Part shown: positions 6,054 to 12,231 of the stretch, in pieces
How the letters are laid out: the number at the start of each line of letters is the position of its first letter
Position numbering within the stretch: position 1 is the stretch's first letter
Position numbers and translations under genes: made by a program
Notes under the pieces: model-generated
What the model saw: the letters and a program-made list of their open reading frames with translations, nothing else
Databases searched by the model: none
Told to the model about the DNA's origin: nothing
Origin: Baffinella frigidus
Taxonomy: Eukaryota; Cryptophyceae; Cryptomonadales; Baffinellaceae
Reading direction: 5' to 3'
DNA length: 12,231 nt
Assembly: GCA_026770585.1 (NCBI GenBank)
Contig: MU647133.1
Location: forward strand, 111,904-124,134

Positions 6054-6169
6054 CAGGGGTACCTCGCTCATAAGAAACCGCCCCCCCCCCTAGGACCACC
6101 ATAGGACCCTAGGCATGGTCCTACTGTAGGGTCCCAGGGGGGGGCGGTTTCTTATGAGCGAGGTACCCC
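6054..6169. mobile_element. Family A palindromic MITE, copy A8
   Basis: TA precedes CAGGGGTACCTCGCTCATAA; the right arm reads TTTCTTATGAGCGAGGTACCCC and then departs (GAG instead of TGTA), where it runs into A9. The interior contains CCACCATAGGACCCTAGGC. It lies upstream of gene 1. Confidence 0.9.
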
Positions 6170-6175
6170 GAGGGG

Positions 6176-6268
6176 GCGGGGATTTCCTCGCTCATAAGAA
6201 ACCGGAAGGGCGTGTCGTTGGCATATGTTGGGAGAAATTAAAACCTAAAGGACCTAAAGGTACCCCTG
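6176..6268 (+). mobile_element. Chimaera: family A ends around element C (A9 with C3)
   Basis: The left part CCTCGCTCATAAGAAACCG and the terminal right part GGTACCCCTG followed by TA are family A. Between them, 6204-6260 is element C (GGAAGGGCGTGTCGTTGG to CCTAAAGGACCTAAAGG). The inner right arm of family A is missing. Either C recombined into an A copy or the element picked up C as cargo. Confidence 0.8.
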
Positions 6269-6322
6269 TACGGCCATCCCGTCACACCTCTCCTCCTGGC
6301 GTGTAGCAGTCGTGTGTATCAC

Positions 6323-6427
6323 TATCCCTTAAGTGACCAGTAGGCGCATACGCCCTACCGTAGGGCCCTAGGACCTGCCTAGGACCTCTTGGCCTGCAAA
6401 TTTGACGGCATGGGCACTTGAGGGATA
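6323..6427 (+). mobile_element. Family B palindromic MITE, copy B5
   Basis: TATCCCTTAAGTGACCAG at the left and TGGGCACTTGAGGGATA at the right. Interior nearly identical to B1, plus orientation. 105 bp. Confidence 0.88.
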
Positions 6428-6594
6428 TTAAATCTCGCTTTCCACGCCAGGTCGTCCGTCCCCTTTTCACACACACTCGTTCGCGCCGACACAGAGGAGT
6501 TCGAAGGGATTTTGAGTAACCCCTCAGCAAAAAGACCCAGTACGCTGCAGTAGGCAGCCCGTAGGGACATGGGGGGTTACTAAGGACCAAACCC

Positions 6595-7047
6595 TTCACC
6601 CTAAAACCCTAGACCCAAGACCATAGACCCTAAACCCCAAACCCCAAACCCCAAACCCCAAACCCCAAACCCTAAACCCTAAACCCCAAACCCTAAACCC
6701 TAAACCATAAAACATTCCAAACCGTAAACCGTAAACCCTAACCTAAACCCTGAACCCGGAACTCTAAACCCTCAACCCGAAACCCTAAACCCTAAACCCT
6801 AAACCCTAAACCCTAAACCCTGAACCCTAGACCCTAGACCTTAAATCCCAAACCCCAAACCCTAGACCCTAAACCCTAGACCCTAAACCCCAAACTCCAA
6901 ACCCTAAACCCCAAACCCTAAACCCTAAACCCTAAAACCTAAACCCTCAACCCTATTCCTTAATCCCTAATCCTTAAATTACAAATTATAAACCCTGGAT
7001 AATGAACCCTCAACCCCACACCCTGAACCCTGAACCCTGAACGCTAA
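6595..7047 (-). repeat. Degenerate telomere-like array, CCCTAAA on the plus strand
   Basis: About 450 bp of mostly seven-base words: CCCTAAA and CCCCAAA in blocks, with CCCTAGA, CCCTGAA and slipped versions increasing towards 7047. The sense is that of a left chromosome end. Degeneracy and its position inside the window mark it as interstitial. The preceding stretch 6428-6594 holds nothing I recognise. Confidence 0.95.
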
Positions 7048-7081
7048 GAACTTAACCATTCGCAGCACGGCTGCTCTGCCA

Positions 7082-7126
7082 GAGGTATCTCAAATACAAC
7101 AACCCGCGCCCCCCTAGGGCCCTGCA
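7082..7126 (+). mobile_element. Decayed family A left part
   Basis: GAGGTATCTCAAATACAACA followed by CCGCGCCCCCCTAGGGCCCT follows the family A left arm and core with several changes. No right arm is found. Confidence 0.5.
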
Positions 7127-7168
7127 AGACTTCCATTGGTTCGGGAAACAATGGGACGGGAATCGATG

Positions 7169-7238
7169 AGTCCTTTCTACGGAAGGGCGTGGCGTTGGCA
7201 TATGTTGGACGAAATTAAAACCTAAAGGATCTAAAGGA
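7169..7238 (+). repeat. Element C, copy C4
   Basis: AGTCCTTTCTACGGAAGGGC through GGCGTTGGCATATGTTGG to AAAACCTAAAGGATCTAAAG. The closest variant is C3 (both have GGCATATGTTGG). It lies about 120 bp beyond the CCCTAAA array. Confidence 0.85.
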
Positions 7239-7329
7239 TGGAAGGGGGAGATCTGGAAGAGCGATGCGGGTGTGTGTGTGAATCAATGGAAGGGGGGTTA
7301 ATCAATGGAAGTGGCATGTTCCCCTTCCA

Positions 7330-7614
7330 CTGATGCATACAAGAACCCGCGCCCCACTTCTATGGGTTCGTCTTATCATTCCAGGGGCTGCCCTCCTGAG
7401 GACACCTGGGGACCACTAGCCCTAGGAGGTGACTCAAATTGTGGCCTGGAACTGAAATCCCAAAAGTTGATTCTGTACTAAGATTGGGGCTTAAGATAAC
7501 AGAGCCAGGCGAATTCGCCTGGCTGTCAAGGTACATGGCTCAAACTCCAGACCACAACTTGAGCCACCTCCCAGGGCTGGTGGGAGGTGTGGTTTCTTGT
7601 ATGCAGGTACCCCT
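7330..7614. mobile_element. Long family A-like element with a 22-bp perfect palindrome at its centre
   Basis: The outer arms GCATACAAGAACCC (7335-7348) and GGTTTCTTGTATGC (7591-7604), with GGTACCCCTA at the right end, are family A-like but carry GCATACAAG in place of CTCATAAG. Within, an inverted repeat of about 40 bp has arms 7411-7453 and 7541-7583 (CTCAAATTGTGG against CCACAACTTGAG). Between them 7503-7524 (AGCCAGGCGA then ATTCGCCTGGCT) is a perfect palindrome. At about 285 bp it is over twice the usual family A length. The left outermost end is decayed. Confidence 0.7.
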
Positions 7615-7942
7615 AGTGAAGAGTTACTCGTCAGACGGGTCCCAAACTCCTTGAGGTCCTTTAGGTTCTTCGAGCTTCCAACACAGGCGGACACCGGAAC
7701 TTGTTCTGTAGAAAGGCCATGGTTCCTTTTGGATCACGCAGGAGCCTGTATCATGCCTATGCCTGTGAGACTAGGACCACCCTTCGAGAGGTGTGGGAGC
7801 TCACTTTCGTGCTAATGTGAGGACCAGGTCCTGGACGACCCGCCTCGGGGGAAAGGGCTCCAAGGGTGGGCCCTATAAGCATTGTAATCTTCGCACGTGA
7901 ATGAAGCATTGGAGGACGATCATCGAATGACCTTCACAGCTA
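7615..7942. other. Unassigned 0.3-kb stretch
   Basis: One open plus frame covers about 7597-7815 but starts in the preceding element and has no recognisable motif. AGGTCCTTTAGGTT at about 7656 matches a short piece of element C in reverse. I see nothing else. Confidence 0.4.
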
Positions 7943-8072
7943 CAGGGGTACCTCGCTCATAAGAAACACCCCCCCCCCAAGGACCACCGTAGGGCCCTAG
8001 GCATGCCCCTACTGTAGGGCCCTACTGTAGGGCCCTAGGGGGGGTCGGTTTCTTATGAGCGAGGTACCCCTG
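7943..8072. mobile_element. Family A palindromic MITE, copy A10 (13-bp internal duplication)
   Basis: 130 bp with TA on both sides. Ends are CAGGGGTACCTCGCTCATAA and TTATGAGCGAGGTACCCCTG. Compared with the usual 117 bp it has CTACTGTAGGGCC twice in a row in the right half, which explains the extra 13 bases. Confidence 0.93.
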
Positions 8073-8107
8073 TAATGCCGCCCGGTTGGGGCGCACTGAG
8101 ATTCAAG

Positions 8108-8212
8108 TATCCCTTAAGTGGCCAGCCGGTCAAAATTGGCCACCAAGAGGTCCTAGGCAGGTCCTAGGGCCCTACCGTAGGGCGTATGCGCCTACTGGCC
8201 ACTTAAGGGATA
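8108..8212 (-). mobile_element. Family B palindromic MITE, copy B6
   Basis: TATCCCTTAAGTGGCCAG at the left, CTGGCCACTTAAGGGATA at the right, minus orientation. Its last TA is the first TA of B7. Confidence 0.92.
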
Positions 8213-8313
8213 CCTCAAGTGGTGAGTAGGCTCATACGCCCTACCGTAGGGCATACGTAGGAGCCTAGGACCTCTTGGGGGTCAATTTTGACCCCATCGC
8301 CACTTAAGGGATA
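8211..8313 (+). mobile_element. Family B palindromic MITE, copy B7 (abuts B6)
   Basis: TA then CCTCAAGTGGTGAG at the left (worn) and CGCCACTTAAGGGATA at the right, plus orientation. The interior contains GGGGGTCAATTTTGACCCC. It shares one TA with B6, so the two stand in opposite orientations with no spacer. Confidence 0.85.
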
Positions 8314-8351
8314 GGGGTTACTGGATATTCAGGAAACGCATCGCCCTGGGG

Positions 8352-8397
8352 TCCTACAGTAGGGCTAGTCCTAGGAGCATAGGACCACCCTAAGGTC
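8352..8397. mobile_element. Family A-like core relic without ends
   Basis: GGTCCTACAGTAGGGCTAG, CCTAGGAGCATAGGACCACC and CCTAAGG resemble the family A interior, but no terminal arms are present. Confidence 0.4.
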
Positions 8398-8473
8398 GGT
8401 GCGTGTCCTTAATTTCGAGTGACCTCGGATACAGCAAGTGAATCTTGAAGGGGCCTGAGAGAGGACAACCTGC

Positions 8474-8821
8474 AAGGTCCACTTAGTGGTCATAAGCTTT
8501 TGGTGCTTTGGTGCTTTATTTTACACTCACATCGAAGGCCACGCCCACCTCACTCTTGAGGAGATGGGAAGGATCTACGGATGAGCTCCCCGGAACTACC
8601 CACAGGGGTTGAACCGAGCCCCTTTCTCCCGTGGTGCAGTGATGCGCCCCCCCTTTTCGGTTGTTCGCGAAGACCCATACTTGAAGCTCGCCCGCCTCCA
8701 CCTGCGCCGCACCGAGATTTTGAGCGAAAGCATGTGGTTGAAGGTACCAGAAGGGTCAGCAATCCACGAATTCGCAACAGTGTACAGTCATAAGCAAGGT
8801 CTACTTAGTGATCATAAGTAG
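8474..8821 (+). repeat. 24-bp direct repeats bounding about 300 bp
   Basis: AAGGTCCACTTAGTGGTCAT at 8474-8493, continuing AAGC, and AAGGTCTACTTAGTGATCAT at 8798-8817, continuing AAGT. Each is nearly palindromic (ACTTAGT, then RTCATAAG). The bounded segment carries the open frame at 8609-8821. Confidence 0.65.
8609..8821 (+). pseudogene. Possible exon or gene fragment, unknown
   Basis: The open frame reads well from about codon 20: REDPYLKLARLHLRRTEIL, then SESMWLKVPEGSAIHEF, then ATVYSHKQG. This is an even mix of charged and hydrophobic residues unlike the low-complexity frames elsewhere. The first in-frame ATG lies at 8642; a CCCCCCCTTTTCGG tract upstream could precede a splice acceptor. 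The end runs into the direct repeat. I recognise no family. It may be a captured exon fragment or a chance frame. Confidence 0.22.
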
Positions 8822-8822
8822 T

Positions 8823-8837
8823 CGCGAGGTACCCCTG
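8823..8837 (-). mobile_element. Family A right-end relic
   Basis: CGCGAGGTACCCCTG, a family A right terminus, followed by CA instead of TA. No left partner is found nearby. The following 8838-8998 shows nothing I recognise. Confidence 0.55.
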
Positions 8838-8998
8838 CAGAACAATCGTGGAAAGCTCAGGTTCAGTGCAACAGAAAGGTCATGGTGAGTAGACAGGGAT
8901 ATCTTCAACAGACGCCCCATGGGTCCTGTGAGCCTCGGTCGGACAGGTGATGAGCCTCAATGGTTGACTAATGAAGGTACGTTCCCTCCCAAGCGGGG

Positions 8999-9230
8999 TC
9001 ACAGGTCCGCTCTAGGGCAAGGGGGGCGGGTGCGGGCGCGGGTGTGCCAGTGAACGGCACCCACGCCGGAGTGTTCGCGGTATTTGTTTAAAACCGTCTC
9101 AGGATACGTCCCAGGGATGGGGCTACTGTATGCTCCTGGGGAGGGGGGGGGGGGTCGCGTCGAAGATTCCTCATGTACTGTAGCGTCATTTCTGTGAGCG
9201 CACGAGCAGGGGGGAGAGCAGCAGTGCGCG

Positions 9231-9264
<34 letters not shown>

Positions 9265-10002
9265 TGCGCGCGAACGAGAGCGAGAGAGAGAGAGAGAGAG
9301 TCGGGATCGGAGCTTTATTGCCCGCCACTGTACACCACCGCCGCCCCGCTACATGATCGCATCTCGCCGCTTCCTCACAACGCCCGCAGGCAGGCTGGCA
9401 CCCCTGTCTCAGAAGCTGCGGAGCTTACGGGAGCCTCCCCTCAGAGTCGGCTTGGAAGGCGACAACAGTGGGAGGATTCCTTCGAAGTATGTCTTGGGAG
9501 AATACTTTGACGGTTTCCTTGGCGCCGTGAAGCATTTCCGGCGCATCATCCTCAAAGTTTCTTGGACCTCGTCAGGTCGCGCCTGGACCTCGGGTTCGGG
9601 TGTGTGGTGAGCAGTCGCAACTTTCTTGAAGCGGGCTCCCAGAATCGACCACGCCTGCCTGCTCGTGAGACTCGAAACGACGGTGTGCTCGCCGTTGTCT
9701 TGAAAATCAAGACCGCGGCGGCGATCGTGCGTGGTGCGGCGAGGTTCGTCGATGTCTGCGAGCGGCGAAGGCGCTTGGGGACTGATGAATCTTTGGCGAT
9801 AGTCGTCGATGTCTGGGAGTGGCGAAGGTTCTTGGGCGCTGGCGAAGCTTTCCGACGAGGGGAACGGCGGGAACGGCGCGGTGTGTAGTTCGAAGCGCGT
9901 CTTGAGGACGAACTTGCGCGCGGGGCCGAATCCTGGAGAGGGGCGGTTCCGCAGGCTGTCCGTGGGGCAGCTCGCGCCGCGCGTGACGATCATGGGAGCC
10001 AT
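8999..10002 (-). CDS. Gene 2: Arg/Pro/Ser-rich protein of unknown function, two exons
   Basis: Exon 1 is 10002-9429 (574 nt) and exon 2 is 9135-8999 (137 nt). The donor is CTCCC|GTAAGC and the acceptor CCCCTCCCCAG|GAGC after a long C/T tract; the split codon (phase 1) becomes Arg and the total is 236 residues with a TGA stop. The start ATGGCTCCC has G at +4 and no ATG in the 60 nt upstream. Codons 3-21 all end in G or C, as in gene 1. Visible pieces are RKFVLKTRFELHTAPFPPFP, a 20-residue in-frame duplication (EPSPLPDIDD, then APSPLADIDE), RMMRRKCFTAPRKPSKYSPK, and in exon 2 SSPIPGTYPETVLNKYREHS. No domain, signal peptide or membrane span is recognised. If the intron were retained, exon 1 would run six more codons to a TGA at 9409, giving 197 residues. 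Confidence 0.55.
9230..9300 (-). repeat. CT-repeat tract in the gene 2 intron
   Basis: Two GA runs (plus strand) at about 9234-9262 and 9275-9300, each preceded by GCGCGAACGAGAG, so the whole tract looks duplicated. On the coding strand it is CT-rich and about 100 nt from the exon 2 acceptor. Conceptually translated it gives only Leu-Ser or Arg-Glu repeats, so it is not coding. Confidence 0.9.
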
Positions 10003-10090
10003 GGGTTGTTGGTGAGATGAAACAGCCGATGGTCCAGGTCTCTCAATTCAAAGTTAAAAAGGGGGGGGTTCTCAAATTTTGGAGTACTCC

Positions 10091-10252
10091 GTGTAGTAAA
10101 CCCGAGATCCGCACACATGTTTTGGGTAGTAAAGACCTCACCTCGTGATGTTGAGGAACAAGATCCAACAAGATCAAGGGGAACTTTTGTACTGTGTAGT
10201 AAAGCCGAGATCCGCACACATGTTTTGGGTAGTAAAGACCTCACCTCGTGAT
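10091..10252. repeat. 59-bp direct repeat upstream of gene 2
   Basis: 10091-10149 and 10194-10252 differ at one base over 59. Each begins GTGTAGTAAA, holds CGAGATCCGCACACATG and ends CTCACCTCGTGAT. The second copy runs into ATCACGATGTTTACTAC at 10258-10274, whose end is complementary to GTAGTAAAC, so 10195-10274 could be a small inverted-repeat element. It lies about 90-270 bp upstream of the gene 2 start codon. Confidence 0.85.
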
Positions 10253-10275
10253 AGATATCACGATGTTTACTACGT

Positions 10276-10905
10276 ACTGGCTTGACAAAAACACTGCTGT
10301 TAAATGACACACACAACGCACACCGTCATCTTTGGGGTCATTTGTAAACCGGTACATGTACCGTACCTTCACGTGAGAGATCCACACACATAAGGATACG
10401 CCTCTCTTATTTTAGGTGGTAAAATAACATTTCCGACCATTTCCCCAGTTTTGCGAATAGAAAGACCGTTCGCAATCCTTCTATGACCGGGAAAAGAATA
10501 TCACGACGATGTTTACTACTGAACAGGCCATGTTCAACACGTGCGAAACGTGCAAAAAAAAATCACGACGATGTTTACTACTGAACAGGCGCTTCTCCAA
10601 ACATTCGTCAGCGTGACAGTCGCACGTGTGGCATCCGTTGCCACCCAAGCGAGCCAACTGCTGCGAGTTTTCCGTTTCTCGGGCAATTATTGTACGAGAT
10701 GTCGCCCGAAATCGGGCAGACTGCGGCTCAAACAGCCAGATAAAAACACTTGTAAAGTCAATCGGGAAGAAATGGTTTCTTGGGGTTTGGGGTTTGGGGT
10801 TAGGGGTTTGGGTTGTGGGTCATCTTTCTGCTCTCGCGTGTCGCCTACCAGAGGCGCCCCGCGAGTGTACAAGCCTCGACGCGCAAGCCTCGAGTCCCCA
10901 ACGAT
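10276..10905. other. Unassigned 0.6-kb stretch with short repeats
   Basis: A 28-bp direct repeat, TCACGACGATGTTTACTACT then GAACAGGC, lies at 10501-10528 and 10563-10590; TCACGATGTTTACTAC at 10259-10274 is related. A short TTTGGGG-type patch lies at 10782-10816. Open frames here have no recognisable motif. Confidence 0.6.
10782..10816 (+). repeat. Short telomere-like patch (GGGGTTT)
   Basis: About five words of TTTGGGG and TTAGGGG type, in the same sense as the array at 11291-12231. Confidence 0.7.
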
Positions 10906-11139
10906 ATGGCAGCTCGAGCGGAGCCGCCGAACCCCGCGCCACGGCGGCGCGGTGGCGTTCCCGCACCGCAGAGTGCGGTGAAAATCGCTTTCCAGGACAG
11001 GGGTCCGGGTGGAGCGGAGCGTAGCTTCGTACTCTATTTTTACTGTTTCTCTCACCTGGAAAACACGTCGAAAGTGGCACGGGAGAGAAAGGCACCGGTG
11101 GCCGGGGAGCCCCCCCTGGTGAAAAATTGCCCTCCTTGA
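10906..11139 (+). CDS. Weak open frame, unknown
   Basis: ATGGCAGCTCG opens a 77-residue frame: MAARAEPPNPAPRRRGG, then VPAPQSAVKIAFQDR, then FVLYFYCFSHL. Third positions are G/C-biased in the first third only. A frame of similar length is open on the other strand. It may be the 5' part of a gene cut by the telomere-like array, or chance. The stretch 11140-11208 holds nothing I recognise. Confidence 0.2.
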   Translation: MAARAEPPNPAPRRRGGVPAPQSAVKIAFQDRGPGGAERSFVLYFYCFSHLENTSKVARERKAPVAGEPPLVKNCPP

Positions 11140-11208
11140 ACCCAAGAGATCCATCCTTTATCCCCTCTACACGAGCCTCTGCACTGGAGAGCTAAACGCG
11201 ACCCGAAA

Positions 11209-11288
11209 GCAAAAATGCATTCTCTGCAGTCCTTGGAAGGGCGTGTCGTTGGGCTATGTTGGGCGAAATTGAAACCTAAAGGACCTGA
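11209..11288 (+). repeat. Element C, copy C5, abutting the telomere-like array
   Basis: GCAAAAATGC, TTCTCTGCAGTCC, GGAAGGGCGTGTCGTTGGGC and CCTAAAGGACCTGAGG. The array of TTTGGGG/TTTAGGG words begins within a few bases of its end. The upstream GCAAAAATGC is shared with C2, which extends the known element at that side. Confidence 0.85.
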
Positions 11289-11290
11289 GG

Positions 11291-12231
11291 ATGTGGGGTT
11301 TGGGGATTGGGGGTTGGGATTTGGGGGTTGGGTTTGAGGATTTGGAGTTCAGGGGATTGAGGTTTAGGGTTTAGGGTTTAGGGCTTAGAATTTGGGGTTT
11401 ACGATTTGGGGTTTTGGGGTCTGGGGTTTGGGGTTTGGGGGTTGGGTTTGGGGTTTAGGGTTTAGGGTTTAGGGTTTGGGGTTTCTGGTTTAGGGTTTGG
11501 GGTTTGGGGTTTAGGGTTTAGGGTTTAGGGTGTGGGGTTTAGGGTTTAGGATTTGAGGTTCAGGTTAGGGTTTAGGGTTCAGGATTTAGGATCTATGGTT
11601 GAGGGTTTAGAGTTTAGGGTTTAGGATCTTTTAGGGTGTAGGGTTCAGGGTTTAGGGTTTAGGGTTGAAAAGTTAGGGTTTCGGGGTTTGGGGGTAAGGC
11701 TCCAGGGTTGAGGGTATAGGGTTCAGAGTTTAGGGTTTAGGGTTTAGGGTTGAGGGTTGAGGGTTGAGGGTTGAGGGTTCAGGGTTTAAGGTTTAGGGTT
11801 TAGGGTTTAGGGTTTAGGGTTCAGGGTCTATGGTTGAGGGTTTAGGTCAGGTTTACGGTTCACGGTTCAGGATTTTTCATGGTTTAGGGGTCAGGGTTCA
11901 GGGTTTAGGGTTGGGGGTTTAGGGTTTGGGGTTGAGGGTTTAAGGTGCACTGTGTACATTTATTGTGTATTGTTTGGGGAAGCTCTTGACCTCTGTCTTG
12001 TGGTTTCGGGTCCAGAGTTTCGGGATTGAAGTTAAGAGTTTAGGGTGGGGGTGATCAGGATTAAAATTGAGAGTTTAGGGTTTAGGGTGTGTGGGTTGGA
12101 GTCTGGGGTGTCGGGGTTGGGGTTTAAGATTGGGGGGTTGGGGGTTGAGTTTTTGGGGTTGGGGGTTGGGGGTTTGGGCTTGGGTTTTGAGGGTTGGTGT
12201 TTGGTGTTTGGTGTTCTGGTTTTTGGGTTTG
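11291..12231 (+). repeat. Degenerate telomere-like array, TTTAGGG on the plus strand, to the window end
   Basis: About 940 bp of TTTAGGG and TTTGGGG words with TTGAGGG, TTCAGGG and slipped variants, broken by an unrelated insert near 11946-12003. The sense is that of a right chromosome end, opposite to the array at 6595. Words become less regular towards 12231, so this is not the pure terminal telomere; whether the true end lies beyond cannot be seen. Confidence 0.95.

Noticed and set aside
7491-7694. Open frames over the long hairpin at 7330-7614
   Set aside because: They follow the inverted repeat on both strands and start at non-ATG codons; no protein evidence.
865-8313. Bacterial REP/BIME or terminator reading of the many hairpins
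   Set aside because: Introns, a mitochondrial presequence and telomere-like arrays place the DNA in a eukaryotic nucleus, and TA-flanked insertion explains the hairpins.
8999-9328. Minus-strand frame starting in the CT tract (Leu-Ser repeats)
   Set aside because: The repeat part is intronic microsatellite. Only the part from 9135 down is kept, as exon 2 of gene 2.
9562-9888. Plus-strand open frame opposite gene 2
   Set aside because: Shadow of the gene 2 exon 1 codon pattern; no ATG-led coherent product of its own.
11291-12231. True terminal telomere
   Set aside because: The array is degenerate throughout, contains a non-telomeric insert and gets less regular towards the window end.
1-12231. 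tRNA, rRNA or viral genes
   Set aside because: I found no cloverleaf with a matching T-arm, no rRNA signature and no recognisable viral protein in any frame.

Overview
The window is eukaryotic nuclear DNA. It has spliced genes with GT-AG introns, a mitochondrial-type presequence, CT-rich intron tracts, and long degenerate arrays of the seven-base telomere word TTTAGGG mixed with TTTGGGG. Together these suggest a subtelomeric region of a GC-rich unicellular alga or other protist with plant-type telomeres. I cannot name the species. If the complex I reading of the first gene is right, apicomplexans and dinoflagellates are unlikely, because those lineages have lost complex I.

Most of the window is short palindromic mobile DNA. 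Family A is a near-perfect hairpin of about 117 bp with ends CAGGGGTACCTCGC, and it sits at TA dinucleotides. It is present as eight whole or nearly whole copies plus several truncated ones. Family B is about 105 bp with ends TCCCTTAAGTGGCCAG, also at TA, in seven copies. Further types are a 142 bp hairpin with a 4-bp target duplication (E), another hairpin (F, 740-850), a long A-like element with a central 22-bp perfect palindrome (7330-7614), a recurring 60-90 bp non-palindromic sequence (C, five copies), and a module M of about 57 bp in four copies, two of them split by different insertions. No transposase is visible, so all of these look non-autonomous.

Layout: 1-643 compound 17-mer repeat; 651-969 telomere-like scrap, hairpin F and B1; 1001-2345 large direct repeats, C, D and M modules, B2 and E; 2379-3201 a dense run of A and B elements; 3401-4213 broken A copies, one with another A inserted in it; 4372-6053 a gene island with gene 1 on the minus strand; 6054-6427 A, C and B elements; 6595-7047 a CCCTAAA-oriented array; 7082-8397 C, the long A-like element, A10, B6 and B7; 8474-8837 a possible coding scrap; 8999-10002 gene 2 on the minus strand; 10091-10590 short repeats upstream of gene 2; 10906-11139 a weak open frame; 11209-12231 C5 and a TTTAGGG-oriented array to the window end.

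Two genes are supported. Gene 1 (5047-5871, minus) is read as three exons, including a 27-nt microexon. It gives a 115-residue protein with an N-terminal mitochondrial presequence, one membrane span and a charged tail, tentatively like the complex I subunit NDUFA1/MWFE. Gene 2 (8999-10002, minus) is read as two exons giving a 236-residue Arg/Pro/Ser-rich protein of unknown function. Both have strongly G/C-biased third codon positions and each has a CT-repeat tract in an intron. They lie 3 kb apart on the same strand with a telomere-like array and many hairpin elements between them, and nothing shows that they work together.
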